Shown one piece after another: positions 57,235 to 64,000 of a DNA stretch of 64,000 nt. The stretch is taken from the NCBI GenBank assembly GCA_027622715.1, contig JAQBYN010000005.1, positions 54,612 to 118,611 of the forward strand, given 5' to 3'. The number at the start of each line of letters is the position of its first letter. Position 1 is the first letter of the stretch. Made by a program: the position numbers and the translations under genes. Below the pieces are notes generated by a model, which was not told the DNA's origin, made no database searches, and saw nothing but the letters and a program-made list of their open reading frames with translations. Origin of the DNA: Pseudomonadota bacterium (GTDB lineage: Bacteria; Pseudomonadota; Alphaproteobacteria; SHVP01).

Positions 57235-58079
57235 TGACCAGCGAGACTGTTCAATCTCTAGTCCACGCCGTCGTCCCCCCCGGTGCAAAAGGGAGCGACG
57301 CGGGCAACCCGGCGCAGATCGGCGTGGACGAACAACTCGCGGCACGCATATCCGCAGTGTCGCGGCGGCGTGAGCGCGCGCTCGGCGACGGCAATGCGTC
57401 GAGTGATGAAGAGACCGAAGGTTGGATCACTACCTATATGGATTTGATCACCCTGCTCTTGGCGTTCTTCATCGTCATGCTGGCACTTGCCAACTTCGTG
57501 GCGCCCCTTCCCGTCGCCGGCGTTGACGGCGAAGACCAGAACTTGGTCGCGACCACAGCGCCGCGAGACAACGCGGCGGTAACGCGCTTAGCGCAACTAG
57601 CGGTGGCGTTGCGCGGCGCTGTCGATTCGAGCTTGATCGACAACAACGCGGTCACCATCACGGCGGCGGACGACGCGGTGATTATCGACATTTCCGGCCC
57701 GGTTATGTTCGAACCTGGCGCGAACCAATTGACCGAAACCGGCTACGCGGTGATCGATGGCCTGACCCTTCAATTGGCGATCGGGAAAATCTTTACTGGC
57801 CGCCAACCGTTTATCACTGTCGAAGGCCATACCGACAACCGTCCCTTCAGTTCGGCGGTGTTGGCATCCAATTGGGAGCTGTCGGCGGCGCGTGCATCGG
57901 ACGTCGTTCGCCGCATGATTGACCTTGGAATCGATGCACCGCGGCTACGCGCGGTCGGCTACGCCGATCTGCATCCGCGTACGACGAACGAGACGCCCCA
58001 GGGGCGCGCCCTCAACCGTCGGGTTTCCCTGGTGATCCATGAAAGCGGCGTAAGCCCGCGCGCTGCTGGGCAATTCTAA
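57234..58079 (+). CDS. motB: MotB-like stator subunit (OmpA peptidoglycan-binding)
   Basis: A 281-residue protein. The single transmembrane helix at about residues 63-85 contains the ion-conducting Asp in TTYMDLITLLLAFFIVMLAL. The C-terminal OmpA/MotB domain has FITVEGHTDNRPFSSAVLAS, NWELSAARASDVVRRMIDLG, and LRAVGYADLHPRTTN followed by RALNRRV. It anchors the stator to peptidoglycan and completes the ion channel with MotA. The ATG overlaps the end of the extended motA frame (TGATG), showing the original coupling. No other flagellar genes are in the window. Confidence 0.9.
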   Translation: MTSETVQSLVHAVVPPGAKGSDAGNPAQIGVDEQLAARISAVSRRRERALGDGNASSDEETEGWITTYMDLITLLLAFFIVMLALANFVAPLPVAGVDGEDQNLVATTAPRDNAAVTRLAQLAVALRGAVDSSLIDNNAVTITAADDAVIIDISGPVMFEPGANQLTETGYAVIDGLTLQLAIGKIFTGRQPFITVEGHTDNRPFSSAVLASNWELSAARASDVVRRMIDLGIDAPRLRAVGYADLHPRTTNETPQGRALNRRVSLVIHESGVSPRAAGQF

Positions 58080-58124
58080 CCAGAACCTGTAAATAGAATG
58101 AACGCACCAGTATTGAGGAAGCGT

Positions 58125-59027
58125 ATGACAACTGCCGAACAGATTTCGACTATCCTTGAAGCCCTGGTTCAAGTCGCCGACGACGCGTTTGTCGTGTGCG
58201 ACAAGGATGGGATCATTCGGTTTGTAAATCCCGCCGTGAAAACCTTGTTCGGCTATGAGCCGCGCGAACTCCTCGGCAAACCAATTTCGATATTGATTCC
58301 GACAGCACTTCAGAACCGCCACACCGCACATATGGAAGCGTTTCGAGACGGTCCGATCGCCGCGAAGCAAATGAGCGAACGCGAACCAGTATCGGTACTT
58401 TGCAAGGGGGGTAGCGAGCGGCCGGTGCGCGCGTCCATCCAAAAGATGCAGGTTGACGGCGAGTGGGTCTTGGCGGCCGTGGTTCGCGATGCCCTGGTCG
58501 ACACCGAGGCGCGGCGGCGGCTGCAGGAACTCGCCGATACCGAACCGCTGACCGGCCTTTTGAACCGGCGCGGGTTCTCGCGTGTGGCAACCGAAAAGAT
58601 CGACAGGGCGCGAGGCCGCGACCATCCGATGTCGGTCGCCGTGCTCGATCTTGATCATCTGAAAACGATCAACGACACCCACGGACACGCGGTCGGCGAC
58701 GCCGTGATCTCGCGGATCGCCCGGGTCATCACCAAGGGCATTCGGCAGGCTGATGCTGCCGGGCGGTTGGGCGGCGACGAATTCGTCATATTATTTGATG
58801 GTGCGAGCGTCGAGATCGCCGAACGCGCCTGCGAGCGTATTCGTGACGAGCTACGTGATTCGTCCATTCGCCTGGGTGACGCCATTGTCGACGGCATCAC
58901 GTTGAGCGGCGGCATCTCGGGCATCGTCGGCACCGACCAAAACATCGATGCGGCACTCGCCCGGGCCGATAGTCTAATGTATTCGGCCAAACAAATGGGC
59001 CGCAACACGGTGCACACGACGGCGTAG
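58125..59027 (+). CDS. PAS-GGDEF diguanylate cyclase
   Basis: A 300-residue signalling protein. Residues about 10-125 form a PAS domain (LVQVADDAFVVCDKDGIIRF, then NPAVKTLFGYEPRELLGK). Residues about 135-300 are a GGDEF domain with the intact active motif RLGGDEFVILF and the inhibitory I-site RQAD five residues before it, so it should make c-di-GMP and be feedback-inhibited. There is no membrane segment. The ATG at 58125 is chosen because GAGGA lies 6 nt upstream; 58098 is an alternative. It follows motAB, so it may tune motility. Confidence 0.9.
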   Translation: MTTAEQISTILEALVQVADDAFVVCDKDGIIRFVNPAVKTLFGYEPRELLGKPISILIPTALQNRHTAHMEAFRDGPIAAKQMSEREPVSVLCKGGSERPVRASIQKMQVDGEWVLAAVVRDALVDTEARRRLQELADTEPLTGLLNRRGFSRVATEKIDRARGRDHPMSVAVLDLDHLKTINDTHGHAVGDAVISRIARVITKGIRQADAAGRLGGDEFVILFDGASVEIAERACERIRDELRDSSIRLGDAIVDGITLSGGISGIVGTDQNIDAALARADSLMYSAKQMGRNTVHTTA

Positions 59028-59034
59028 TTGCACG

Positions 59035-60582
59035 CTAGTCGAACAAGGCGGCCAGCTCGTCTCGCAGATCGTCTTTGACGATTTTGCCCATGCTGTTGCG
59101 GGGCAGGGTCGCCTTCATCACGTAACGTTTGGGCCGCTTGGCTGGGGCGAGACCATCTTTGGCATGCGCGTCGAGCGTGGCGGAGAGATCGGCGCCGGGT
59201 TCGGACGGGACCACCACCGCGACCACCGCCTCGCCCCAATGCGGGTGCGGCACCCCGATCACGGCAGCATCGCGCACCGCGCGGTCCTCAAGGAGAAAAC
59301 CCTCGACCTCGGCGGCATAGACGTTCTCGCCGCCGGTGATGACGACATCCTTGAGCCGACCGGACAGGGTTAGGAAACCGTCCGCGTCAAGGAAGCCAAG
59401 ATCGCCGGAGTGAACCCAGCCGTTGCGTACGGCCTGCGCGGTTAGTGCCGAATCGTGCCAGTATCCGGACATCGATTCGGGCGACCGGCAAACAATTTCG
59501 CCAACCTCGCCTAGCGGCGCATCGTCGCCCTCGGTATCGACCACGCGCACTTCCATGCCGGGGCCGGGCAAACCCACACAGGTGCCGGGGTGCTTGCCGA
59601 TTTCGTCGTCGCGCATGTAGGTCAGCGTGCCGCCCTCGGTCAGGCCGTAGCAATTCCACAGCCGGGCGGCCGGCGCCGCGGTTAGCACCGCATCGCGGAC
59701 CCAATCGGGCAACGGTGACGCGGCCGACATCCACAGGCGGACACTCGGCCAAGCGGTGCCGGCCTGCGTCATCGCCGCGGTGATGGCGGCGGACATGGTG
59801 GGGACGAAAAAGACGTGCGTCGCGCGGTGGGTATCGACATCGGCGACGATCGCGCCGGCATCGAAGCTGCGCCGCGAGATCACGGTCCCGCCCGCTGCCA
59901 GTGTTTGCAGCAGCATGAATTCGTGACCGGCCGCGTGGAACATCGGCGTCGACGCAAGCAAGACGGTCTCGGGCCCGATGAACATCGCGGATTGGCGCAA
60001 GGCGACGATCATCGCGCCGGCGAACTGGCTGCGCACGACGCCCTTCGGTTGGCCGGTGGTGCCGGAGGTATACAGAATCGCCACCGGCGCGTTGAGATCG
60101 ATCGCCGGGCGCGGCGGCCGCGTATCGAACCCCTGCTGCACCGTCGCTTCGTAGTCGGTGCCGTTCGGCATCTCGACGCCGTCGGTTAAAAGCCGCGATG
60201 CGGTAAGCCGTTTGGCGCGGCGCAACGTGCGCGCGGCGGCACCATCGGCGATCAGGACACGCGGCTCGGAATCGCCGAGAATATGGTCGTGCTCGCGCTC
60301 ACTTTGGCGCGGGTTAAGCGGCACCGCGATCGCGCCAAGCTGGGCCGCGGCGAGATAACCTTCGACAAACACCGGGCCGTTGGCGAGCGCCAACCCGACC
60401 CGTTCGCCTTCACGGACGCCCATTTCGCGCATTTGGCCGGCGAGTGCATCGATCCGCGCGAGGAGATCGCCGTAGGTCCGGCTGCCGTCTTCCCAAACGA
60501 TCGCGGTCTTGCGTGGATAGGCTTTACCGGCACGCCGGACGAGCGCGGCAACATCGATGGCATTGTGCGCCGAGGGGATCAT
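59035..60582 (-). CDS. AMP-dependent acyl-CoA synthetase/ligase
   Basis: A 515-residue ANL-superfamily enzyme. The P-loop-like AILYTSGTTGQPKGVVRS, WNCYGLTEGGTLTYM, GWVHSGDLGFLDADGFLTLS, GRLKDVVITGGENVYAAEVE and the C-terminal catalytic lysine PRNSMGKIVKDDL are all present. It activates a carboxylic acid as acyl-AMP and then usually as the CoA thioester. The ATG is at 60582. It lies 14 bp downstream of the Paa-like diiron gene in the same direction, suggesting activation of an acid (possibly aromatic) linked to an oxygenation step. Confidence 0.9.
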   Translation of the reverse strand: MIPSAHNAIDVAALVRRAGKAYPRKTAIVWEDGSRTYGDLLARIDALAGQMREMGVREGERVGLALANGPVFVEGYLAAAQLGAIAVPLNPRQSEREHDHILGDSEPRVLIADGAAARTLRRAKRLTASRLLTDGVEMPNGTDYEATVQQGFDTRPPRPAIDLNAPVAILYTSGTTGQPKGVVRSQFAGAMIVALRQSAMFIGPETVLLASTPMFHAAGHEFMLLQTLAAGGTVISRRSFDAGAIVADVDTHRATHVFFVPTMSAAITAAMTQAGTAWPSVRLWMSAASPLPDWVRDAVLTAAPAARLWNCYGLTEGGTLTYMRDDEIGKHPGTCVGLPGPGMEVRVVDTEGDDAPLGEVGEIVCRSPESMSGYWHDSALTAQAVRNGWVHSGDLGFLDADGFLTLSGRLKDVVITGGENVYAAEVEGFLLEDRAVRDAAVIGVPHPHWGEAVVAVVVPSEPGADLSATLDAHAKDGLAPAKRPKRYVMKATLPRNSMGKIVKDDLRDELAALFD

Positions 60583-60596
60583 GATTGAAGGCGCAC

Positions 60597-62069
60597 TTAG
60601 TAGTGCATGCGGTCGCCCTTGAGGGGATCGCCCGGCATTTGAACGCCGAGTTCCGCGCAATCGAGGATCTGATCTTTCAGCCAGCGGCGGCGTAATTCCG
60701 CGTTACTGCGCACCTTGATGCCCAGGTCGATGAATTCGTTGCCCGGTTTTTCCGACCCAAAATAGTCGATCACGGAAGGATAGCGTTTGTTGAACAATCG
60801 CTGCACTTCGACCATGCGGCCCTCGTCGATGGCGCGGCGGATAATTTCTTTGCCAACGCCAGCATGCGCCATGCCTTCGTCCATGTAATTGCGGGCCGAC
60901 CACAACGCGTAGGGAATGTAGTTGGAGCCCAGCGAGGCCAGCGACTGATAGCCGGCCGCGCGCTCGCTGAGCCAGCGCATAATGCCGATTTCGTCCCACG
61001 ACTCGATTTCGATTTTGAAGAAATCGAGCAAGTAGGCGCCCTCGCCGTAGCGCATATCATCGATCACGGCTTGCGCGTCTTCACCGAGGTTGCGTAACAG
61101 ATCGACCATGCCCTCGCCGTGCTCGCCTTCTTCTTGAATGGTGTGCGACCACTCGGCGATGTCTTCGGCGGTGGGCGGGTCGAGCGCTTCGAGATAGGTT
61201 GTGGTGTATTCGGAGCTGAGGTGCATTTTGAGCAACTTGACCAGCTTGGCGCGGTAGGCGTCCGGTAGATCGGCGCGGCCGTCGAGATAGATCGTCGGCA
61301 TGTCCTGACCGGCGAACCGGTCCAGTGAGTCGGGCACGCTGAGGCCCAACGCACCGAGTTCCTCGGACACCTTGGTGACAAAGACTTTTTCGCCAACCAC
61401 CGCGGCGCGGCCACGGATGCCGGCCGCCAATTCGCTGGCCTCGTCGGTGGTGTCGGCGGCTAGCGCCACGGCCAGCGGATACCAGCGATCAAGCGAGGCT
61501 TGCAACTTGTCCTTCAAGCCTTTGTCGAGGCGTTCGCGCATGCGGCGGGTTTGATGATCGGCCCAGTCGCAATATTCGGTGGGTCGTTGGCTGCCCAATG
61601 CGGTGTGCATGAAAAGACGCGAAACTGTGACGGCGAAGGGCACGTAGTCGGTGCCGAGAAAGCCAATCGCCCAGGATGCCTGCGCGCGGTCGCGCAAATA
61701 GCGGAAGATGAGAAAGTCGTCCCAGTCGCCGACAACGGTGCGAAACATGGCGGGGCGATGATCGGTACCGTCCAACGATTTCAGGCCAGTGGCGATGCCG
61801 GGATTGGGGTCGGTGCCGATGGCTTTTAGGATGGCGGCAACCTCTTCGATGCGGCGGCCTTGCAGGCCACGCTCGCGGGCGGCCTCTTTGTTTTCTTCAG
61901 GCGTTGGGAAGTGGACGTAGACCTCTTTGACTTGCTGTTTGTTGCACTCGATCTGCAACAGCATCTGGAGAATTCGCGCCAAGGCCGTCCGCGCCTCGGG
62001 GGCGAGTTCGTCGGGGTGCATTTTGACGCGTGCTGCCGCAACGTGAGTGATGTCTTCTGCCAATGCCAT
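60597..62069 (-). CDS. Ferritin-like diiron protein of the phenylacetate-catabolism (PaaA/BoxB-like) type
   Basis: A 490-residue helical protein with a putative diiron motif HTIQEEGEHGEGMVDLL (E314-x2-H317), matching the E-x-x-H of ferritin-like monooxygenases. It seems to consist of two related halves: FLGTDYVPFAVTVSRLF (about 137-153) and SLGSNYIPYALWSARNY (about 379-395), each followed by similar helices ending in an R-W-Y-P/R-Y-P-S block. PaaA and BoxB act on CoA thioesters, which fits the adjacent acyl-CoA ligase. The assignment is by pattern and not certain. GGAGG precedes the ATG at 62069. Confidence 0.65.
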   Translation of the reverse strand: MALAEDITHVAAARVKMHPDELAPEARTALARILQMLLQIECNKQQVKEVYVHFPTPEENKEAARERGLQGRRIEEVAAILKAIGTDPNPGIATGLKSLDGTDHRPAMFRTVVGDWDDFLIFRYLRDRAQASWAIGFLGTDYVPFAVTVSRLFMHTALGSQRPTEYCDWADHQTRRMRERLDKGLKDKLQASLDRWYPLAVALAADTTDEASELAAGIRGRAAVVGEKVFVTKVSEELGALGLSVPDSLDRFAGQDMPTIYLDGRADLPDAYRAKLVKLLKMHLSSEYTTTYLEALDPPTAEDIAEWSHTIQEEGEHGEGMVDLLRNLGEDAQAVIDDMRYGEGAYLLDFFKIEIESWDEIGIMRWLSERAAGYQSLASLGSNYIPYALWSARNYMDEGMAHAGVGKEIIRRAIDEGRMVEVQRLFNKRYPSVIDYFGSEKPGNEFIDLGIKVRSNAELRRRWLKDQILDCAELGVQMPGDPLKGDRMHY

Positions 62070-62142
62070 TGAAGGCCTCCCTGTTCGGGGGTAGCGAAAC
62101 GCGCGGGGCACCCAGAGTCAAGCGGCGCCCCGGTTTGGCGGG

Positions 62143-62601
62143 TCAGGCGTAGTTCAGCGGCAGCGCTGTGGTGAACTTGATCCGTTCCATCGCGAAGCTG
62201 GATGTCACATCGGTCAGCGGCACACGGGCAATGAGTTTCTTGTAGACCGCGTCGAACCCAGCGATGTCGGGCACGACGACGCGCAGCATGTAATCCACCT
62301 CGCCCGACATGCGGTAGAGCTCGACGATCTCGGGGATGTCCTGGGCGGCATGGGCGAAGGTTTCGAGCCACTCCAGATCGTGGCGCGCGGTGCGCACGGC
62401 CACAAAGACGGTGACCCCAACGTTGAGCTGGACCGGGTCGAGCAAGGCGACGCGGCGCTGAATCACACCGTCGGCCTCAAGTTTCTGGATGCGGCGCCAG
62501 CAAGGCGATTGCGACAAGCCGACGTCGGCGGCGATGTCGGCGACCGGACGGCCAGCGTCTTCCTGGAGAGCCGCGAGGATTTTGCGGTCGATCTGATCCA
62601 T
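62143..62601 (-). CDS. Lrp/AsnC family regulator
   Basis: A 152-residue feast/famine regulator. The N-terminal winged helix is DQIDRKILAALQEDAGRPVA then DVGLSQSPCWRRIQKLEADG; the C-terminal RAM (AsnC_trans_reg) domain includes VELYRMSGEVDYMLRVVVPD. It probably senses an amino acid or related metabolite. It is upstream of, and in the same direction as, the diiron and ligase genes (73-bp gap), which it may control, and divergent from a DUF6356 gene. A palindrome sits 32 bp upstream of its start. Confidence 0.92.
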   Translation of the reverse strand: MDQIDRKILAALQEDAGRPVADIAADVGLSQSPCWRRIQKLEADGVIQRRVALLDPVQLNVGVTVFVAVRTARHDLEWLETFAHAAQDIPEIVELYRMSGEVDYMLRVVVPDIAGFDAVYKKLIARVPLTDVTSSFAMERIKFTTALPLNYA

Positions 62602-62632
62602 GCGCGATCTGCTACCCGGTTATTAAGGTTTT

Positions 62633-62649
62633 GAGCAATAAATATGCTC
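62633..62649. promoter_or_regulatory. Lrp-type operator
   Basis: GAGCAATAAATATGCTC has perfect 5-bp arms and an A/T centre of 7 bp, the usual shape of an Lrp/AsnC site. It lies 32-48 bp upstream of the lrp-like start, fit for autoregulation, and within the divergent region of the DUF6356 gene. Confidence 0.5.
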
Positions 62650-62714
62650 CAATATGGCCGCGCGAGGTAAAGAACGCAAAGAAATTTGATTCGGGCGCGG
62701 TTATCCTGCTGGGC

Positions 62715-62954
62715 ATGATCAAAGATGCCTTTACCACCCATCCCGCGTCGGTCAACGAGACCTACGGCGAACATCTCGTCACCGCGACCGGGTTCGGGGT
62801 CAGCATGATCCTTAGCGGCCTCGCCTGCCTGGTCCACGGCTTGGTCCCGTTCCTGTTCGTCACGACCGGGTCGCGCGCCATCGTCATCTTGCATGATCGC
62901 ATGGTGACCAACCGCGTACGCCCGCACCGCGCGCCGCCCATCGCGGCGGCGTAG
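62715..62954 (+). CDS. DUF6356 family protein
   Basis: A 79-residue protein matching DUF6356: FTTHPASVNETYGEHLVTAT, then a hydrophobic segment MILSGLACLVHGLVPFLFV, then TTGSRAIVILHDRMVTNR. It is a probable membrane-associated protein with one or two helices, common in alphaproteobacteria, and of unknown function. The ATG at 62715 is used; the frame is open upstream to 62631 but lacks the conserved part. It is divergent from the Lrp-like regulator. Confidence 0.85.
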   Translation: MIKDAFTTHPASVNETYGEHLVTATGFGVSMILSGLACLVHGLVPFLFVTTGSRAIVILHDRMVTNRVRPHRAPPIAAA

Positions 62955-63044
62955 CTTCAGCCCTCACGTCCTCCCACGTCGCATGCGGGTGTACGCGCCC
63001 GTCATGGTCGCTAGACTGCGCCTCCGCGCTTTTGGAGACCGTGA

Positions 63045-63908
63045 ATGCTGATTGCCCAAATCACCGACATGCACGTGATGCCGGACGGCCAATTGATGGG
63101 CCAGGTGGTGCCGACCAACGCGATGTTGGAAGCGGCGGTTGCGCGGATCAACGCGCTGATCCCCACAGTTGACGTCATTCTGGCGACCGGCGACTTGACC
63201 GAGGGCGGCAGCGCCGAGGCCTACACCGCGCTGCATCGCATTTTGGGCGCGGCCACGGCGCCGGTGTTCTTGATCCCGGGTAACCACGACAAGGCCGAGG
63301 CGATGCGCGCGGCGTTTCCCGCGCACGACTATCTCGGTACCGGTGGGTTCATGCACTACGCGGTTGAGGATTGGCCGTTGCGCTTGATCGGGTTGGATAC
63401 CAGCAAACCGCAGCATCCGGGCGGTGAGATGGACGCCGCGCGGCTGACATGGCTGAAGGCGCAACTCGACGCCAAGCCCAACGTCCCAACAATGATCTTT
63501 ATGCACCACCCGCCGTTTCGTACCGGCATTTGGTGGATGGACGCGATCGGCCTAAGCGGCGCCGATGCGCTTGAGGAATTGGTGCACGGTTATCCCAACA
63601 TTGAGGCCGTCGTGTGCGGGCATATTCATCGCCCCATCACGCGGCGTTGGGGCGGGACGATTGCGACGGTGGCACCAAGCACCGCGCATCAGATGATGCT
63701 GGACCTGGAGGGCGCGCAATTTCTTCAATCGACCAAGGAGCCGCCGGCGTTTGCCCTGCATCACTGGACGCCCGAGACCGGGTTGGTGACACACACGGTC
63801 TATGTTGACGATTACGGGCTGTACGATCCACCCGATCACCACGACGAAAAAATGATGGCGCGGGCGCGGGCGTTTTTTGACAAGTCGCGCGGGGAGTTGG
63901 GCGTTTAG
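63045..63908 (+). CDS. Calcineurin-like phosphodiesterase (CpdA-like)
   Basis: A 287-residue metallophosphoesterase. IAQITDMHV (D-x-H), VILATGDLTEGG (GD), FLIPGNHDKAE (GNHD), MIFMHHPPF and VVCGHIHRPI supply all the binuclear-metal ligands in order. The pattern is that of CpdA, which hydrolyses 3',5'-cAMP, and of related phosphodiesterases. The C-terminus extends about 40 residues beyond the last motif. The exact substrate is not fixed by sequence. It is the last complete gene in the window. Confidence 0.9.
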   Translation: MLIAQITDMHVMPDGQLMGQVVPTNAMLEAAVARINALIPTVDVILATGDLTEGGSAEAYTALHRILGAATAPVFLIPGNHDKAEAMRAAFPAHDYLGTGGFMHYAVEDWPLRLIGLDTSKPQHPGGEMDAARLTWLKAQLDAKPNVPTMIFMHHPPFRTGIWWMDAIGLSGADALEELVHGYPNIEAVVCGHIHRPITRRWGGTIATVAPSTAHQMMLDLEGAQFLQSTKEPPAFALHHWTPETGLVTHTVYVDDYGLYDPPDHHDEKMMARARAFFDKSRGELGV

Positions 63909-63928
63909 CCCGGGTTTTTGCGCGGGGC

Positions 63929-63984
63929 CCTCACCCGGTCTTCGCTGACGCTCAGACCACCCTCTCCCGCAAGCGGGAGGGGGA
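63929..63984. repeat. C-rich/hairpin intergenic repeat at window edge
   Basis: CCCTCACCCGGTCTTCGCTG precedes a hairpin, CTCCCGC (63964-63970) with GCGGGAG (63973-63979). It resembles widespread intergenic C-rich elements and recalls the repeats near 33.6 and 35.3-35.9 kb, but the sequence is not the same. Confidence 0.45.
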
Positions 63985-64000
63985 AATGCCCCCCGCGCCT

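Noticed and set aside
62964..63509. A 181-codon minus-strand frame
   Set aside because: It lies antisense to the phosphodiesterase, has no Shine-Dalgarno and reads as low-complexity basic sequence.
1..64000. tRNA, rRNA, riboswitch or CRISPR genes
   Set aside because: Every gap was read on both strands and nothing with the needed conserved elements was found; a covariance-model search would be the deciding check.

Overview
The window is about 64 kb of high-GC DNA (roughly 60-65% G+C by eye). It is densely coded, with no rRNA, tRNA, CRISPR array or recognisable insertion sequence. The gene content points to an alphaproteobacterium, most likely Rhodospirillales-like. Supporting features are DUF1127 and DUF6356 small proteins, an encapsulated-ferritin-type protein close to the Rhodospirillum rubrum form, an Anr/FixK-type box, and a PspF-type activator facing a sigma-54 promoter. 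This placement is an inference; no phylogenetic marker gene is present.

Layout. 1-1.5 kb: pspF, divergent from a DUF1127 gene behind a sigma-54 promoter. 1.5-4.8 kb: an LLM flavoprotein, a secreted protein and a CPA1-type Na+/H+ antiporter. 4.7-8.2 kb: a three-gene operon of a NifU-like protein, a CCAEP-tail radical SAM enzyme and an ATP-grasp ligase; this is the best candidate for an undescribed biosynthetic system. 8.5-10.8 kb: ergothioneine genes egtB and egtD. 10.8-12.6 kb: an XRE regulator and a VOC protein. 12.5-18.2 kb: a complete five-gene dipeptide/oligopeptide ABC transporter. 18.3-24.1 kb: a double cupin, an MDR oxidoreductase, a GST, an orphan substrate-binding protein and two unknowns.

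24.1-31.6 kb: an acetoacetate-decarboxylase-like protein, then two paralogous modules, each a SAM methyltransferase with a distinctive N-terminal domain next to an FMN/4Fe-4S/FAD ene-reductase-type enzyme. A third, more distant enzyme of the latter family lies at 40.7-42.8 kb. 31.7-40.2 kb: an accessory mix holding an MFS transporter, an amidohydrolase, a DUF559 nuclease set among C-rich hairpin repeats, a non-haem-iron oxygenase-like protein, a cupin, an acyl-CoA-dehydrogenase-like flavoprotein with a 27-bp tandem repeat, and two related secreted proteins. 40.3-46.6 kb: a small membrane protein with an upstream FNR-type box, an encapsulated-ferritin protein without a shell gene, a methyltransferase, a SulP transporter with a palindromic operator, and TrxC.

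47.1-53.3 kb: a run of minus-strand catabolic genes (alpha/beta hydrolase, LLM flavoprotein, amidase with a tiny coupled ORF, MmgE/PrpD, PyrC-type dihydroorotase). 53.4-55.2 kb: a TetR regulator divergent from a quinone-reductase-like flavoprotein and a DUF1772 membrane protein. 55.3-59 kb: a Tat-exported dienelactone hydrolase, a MotA/MotB pair in which motA carries an in-frame amber codon, and a PAS-GGDEF cyclase. 59-64 kb: an acyl-CoA ligase with a Paa-like diiron protein, an Lrp/AsnC regulator, a DUF6356 protein and a calcineurin-like phosphodiesterase.

Much of the right half looks like catabolic flavoprotein, amidase and hydrolase chemistry of the sort used on diverse dissolved organic compounds. 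Actual substrates cannot be read from sequence.
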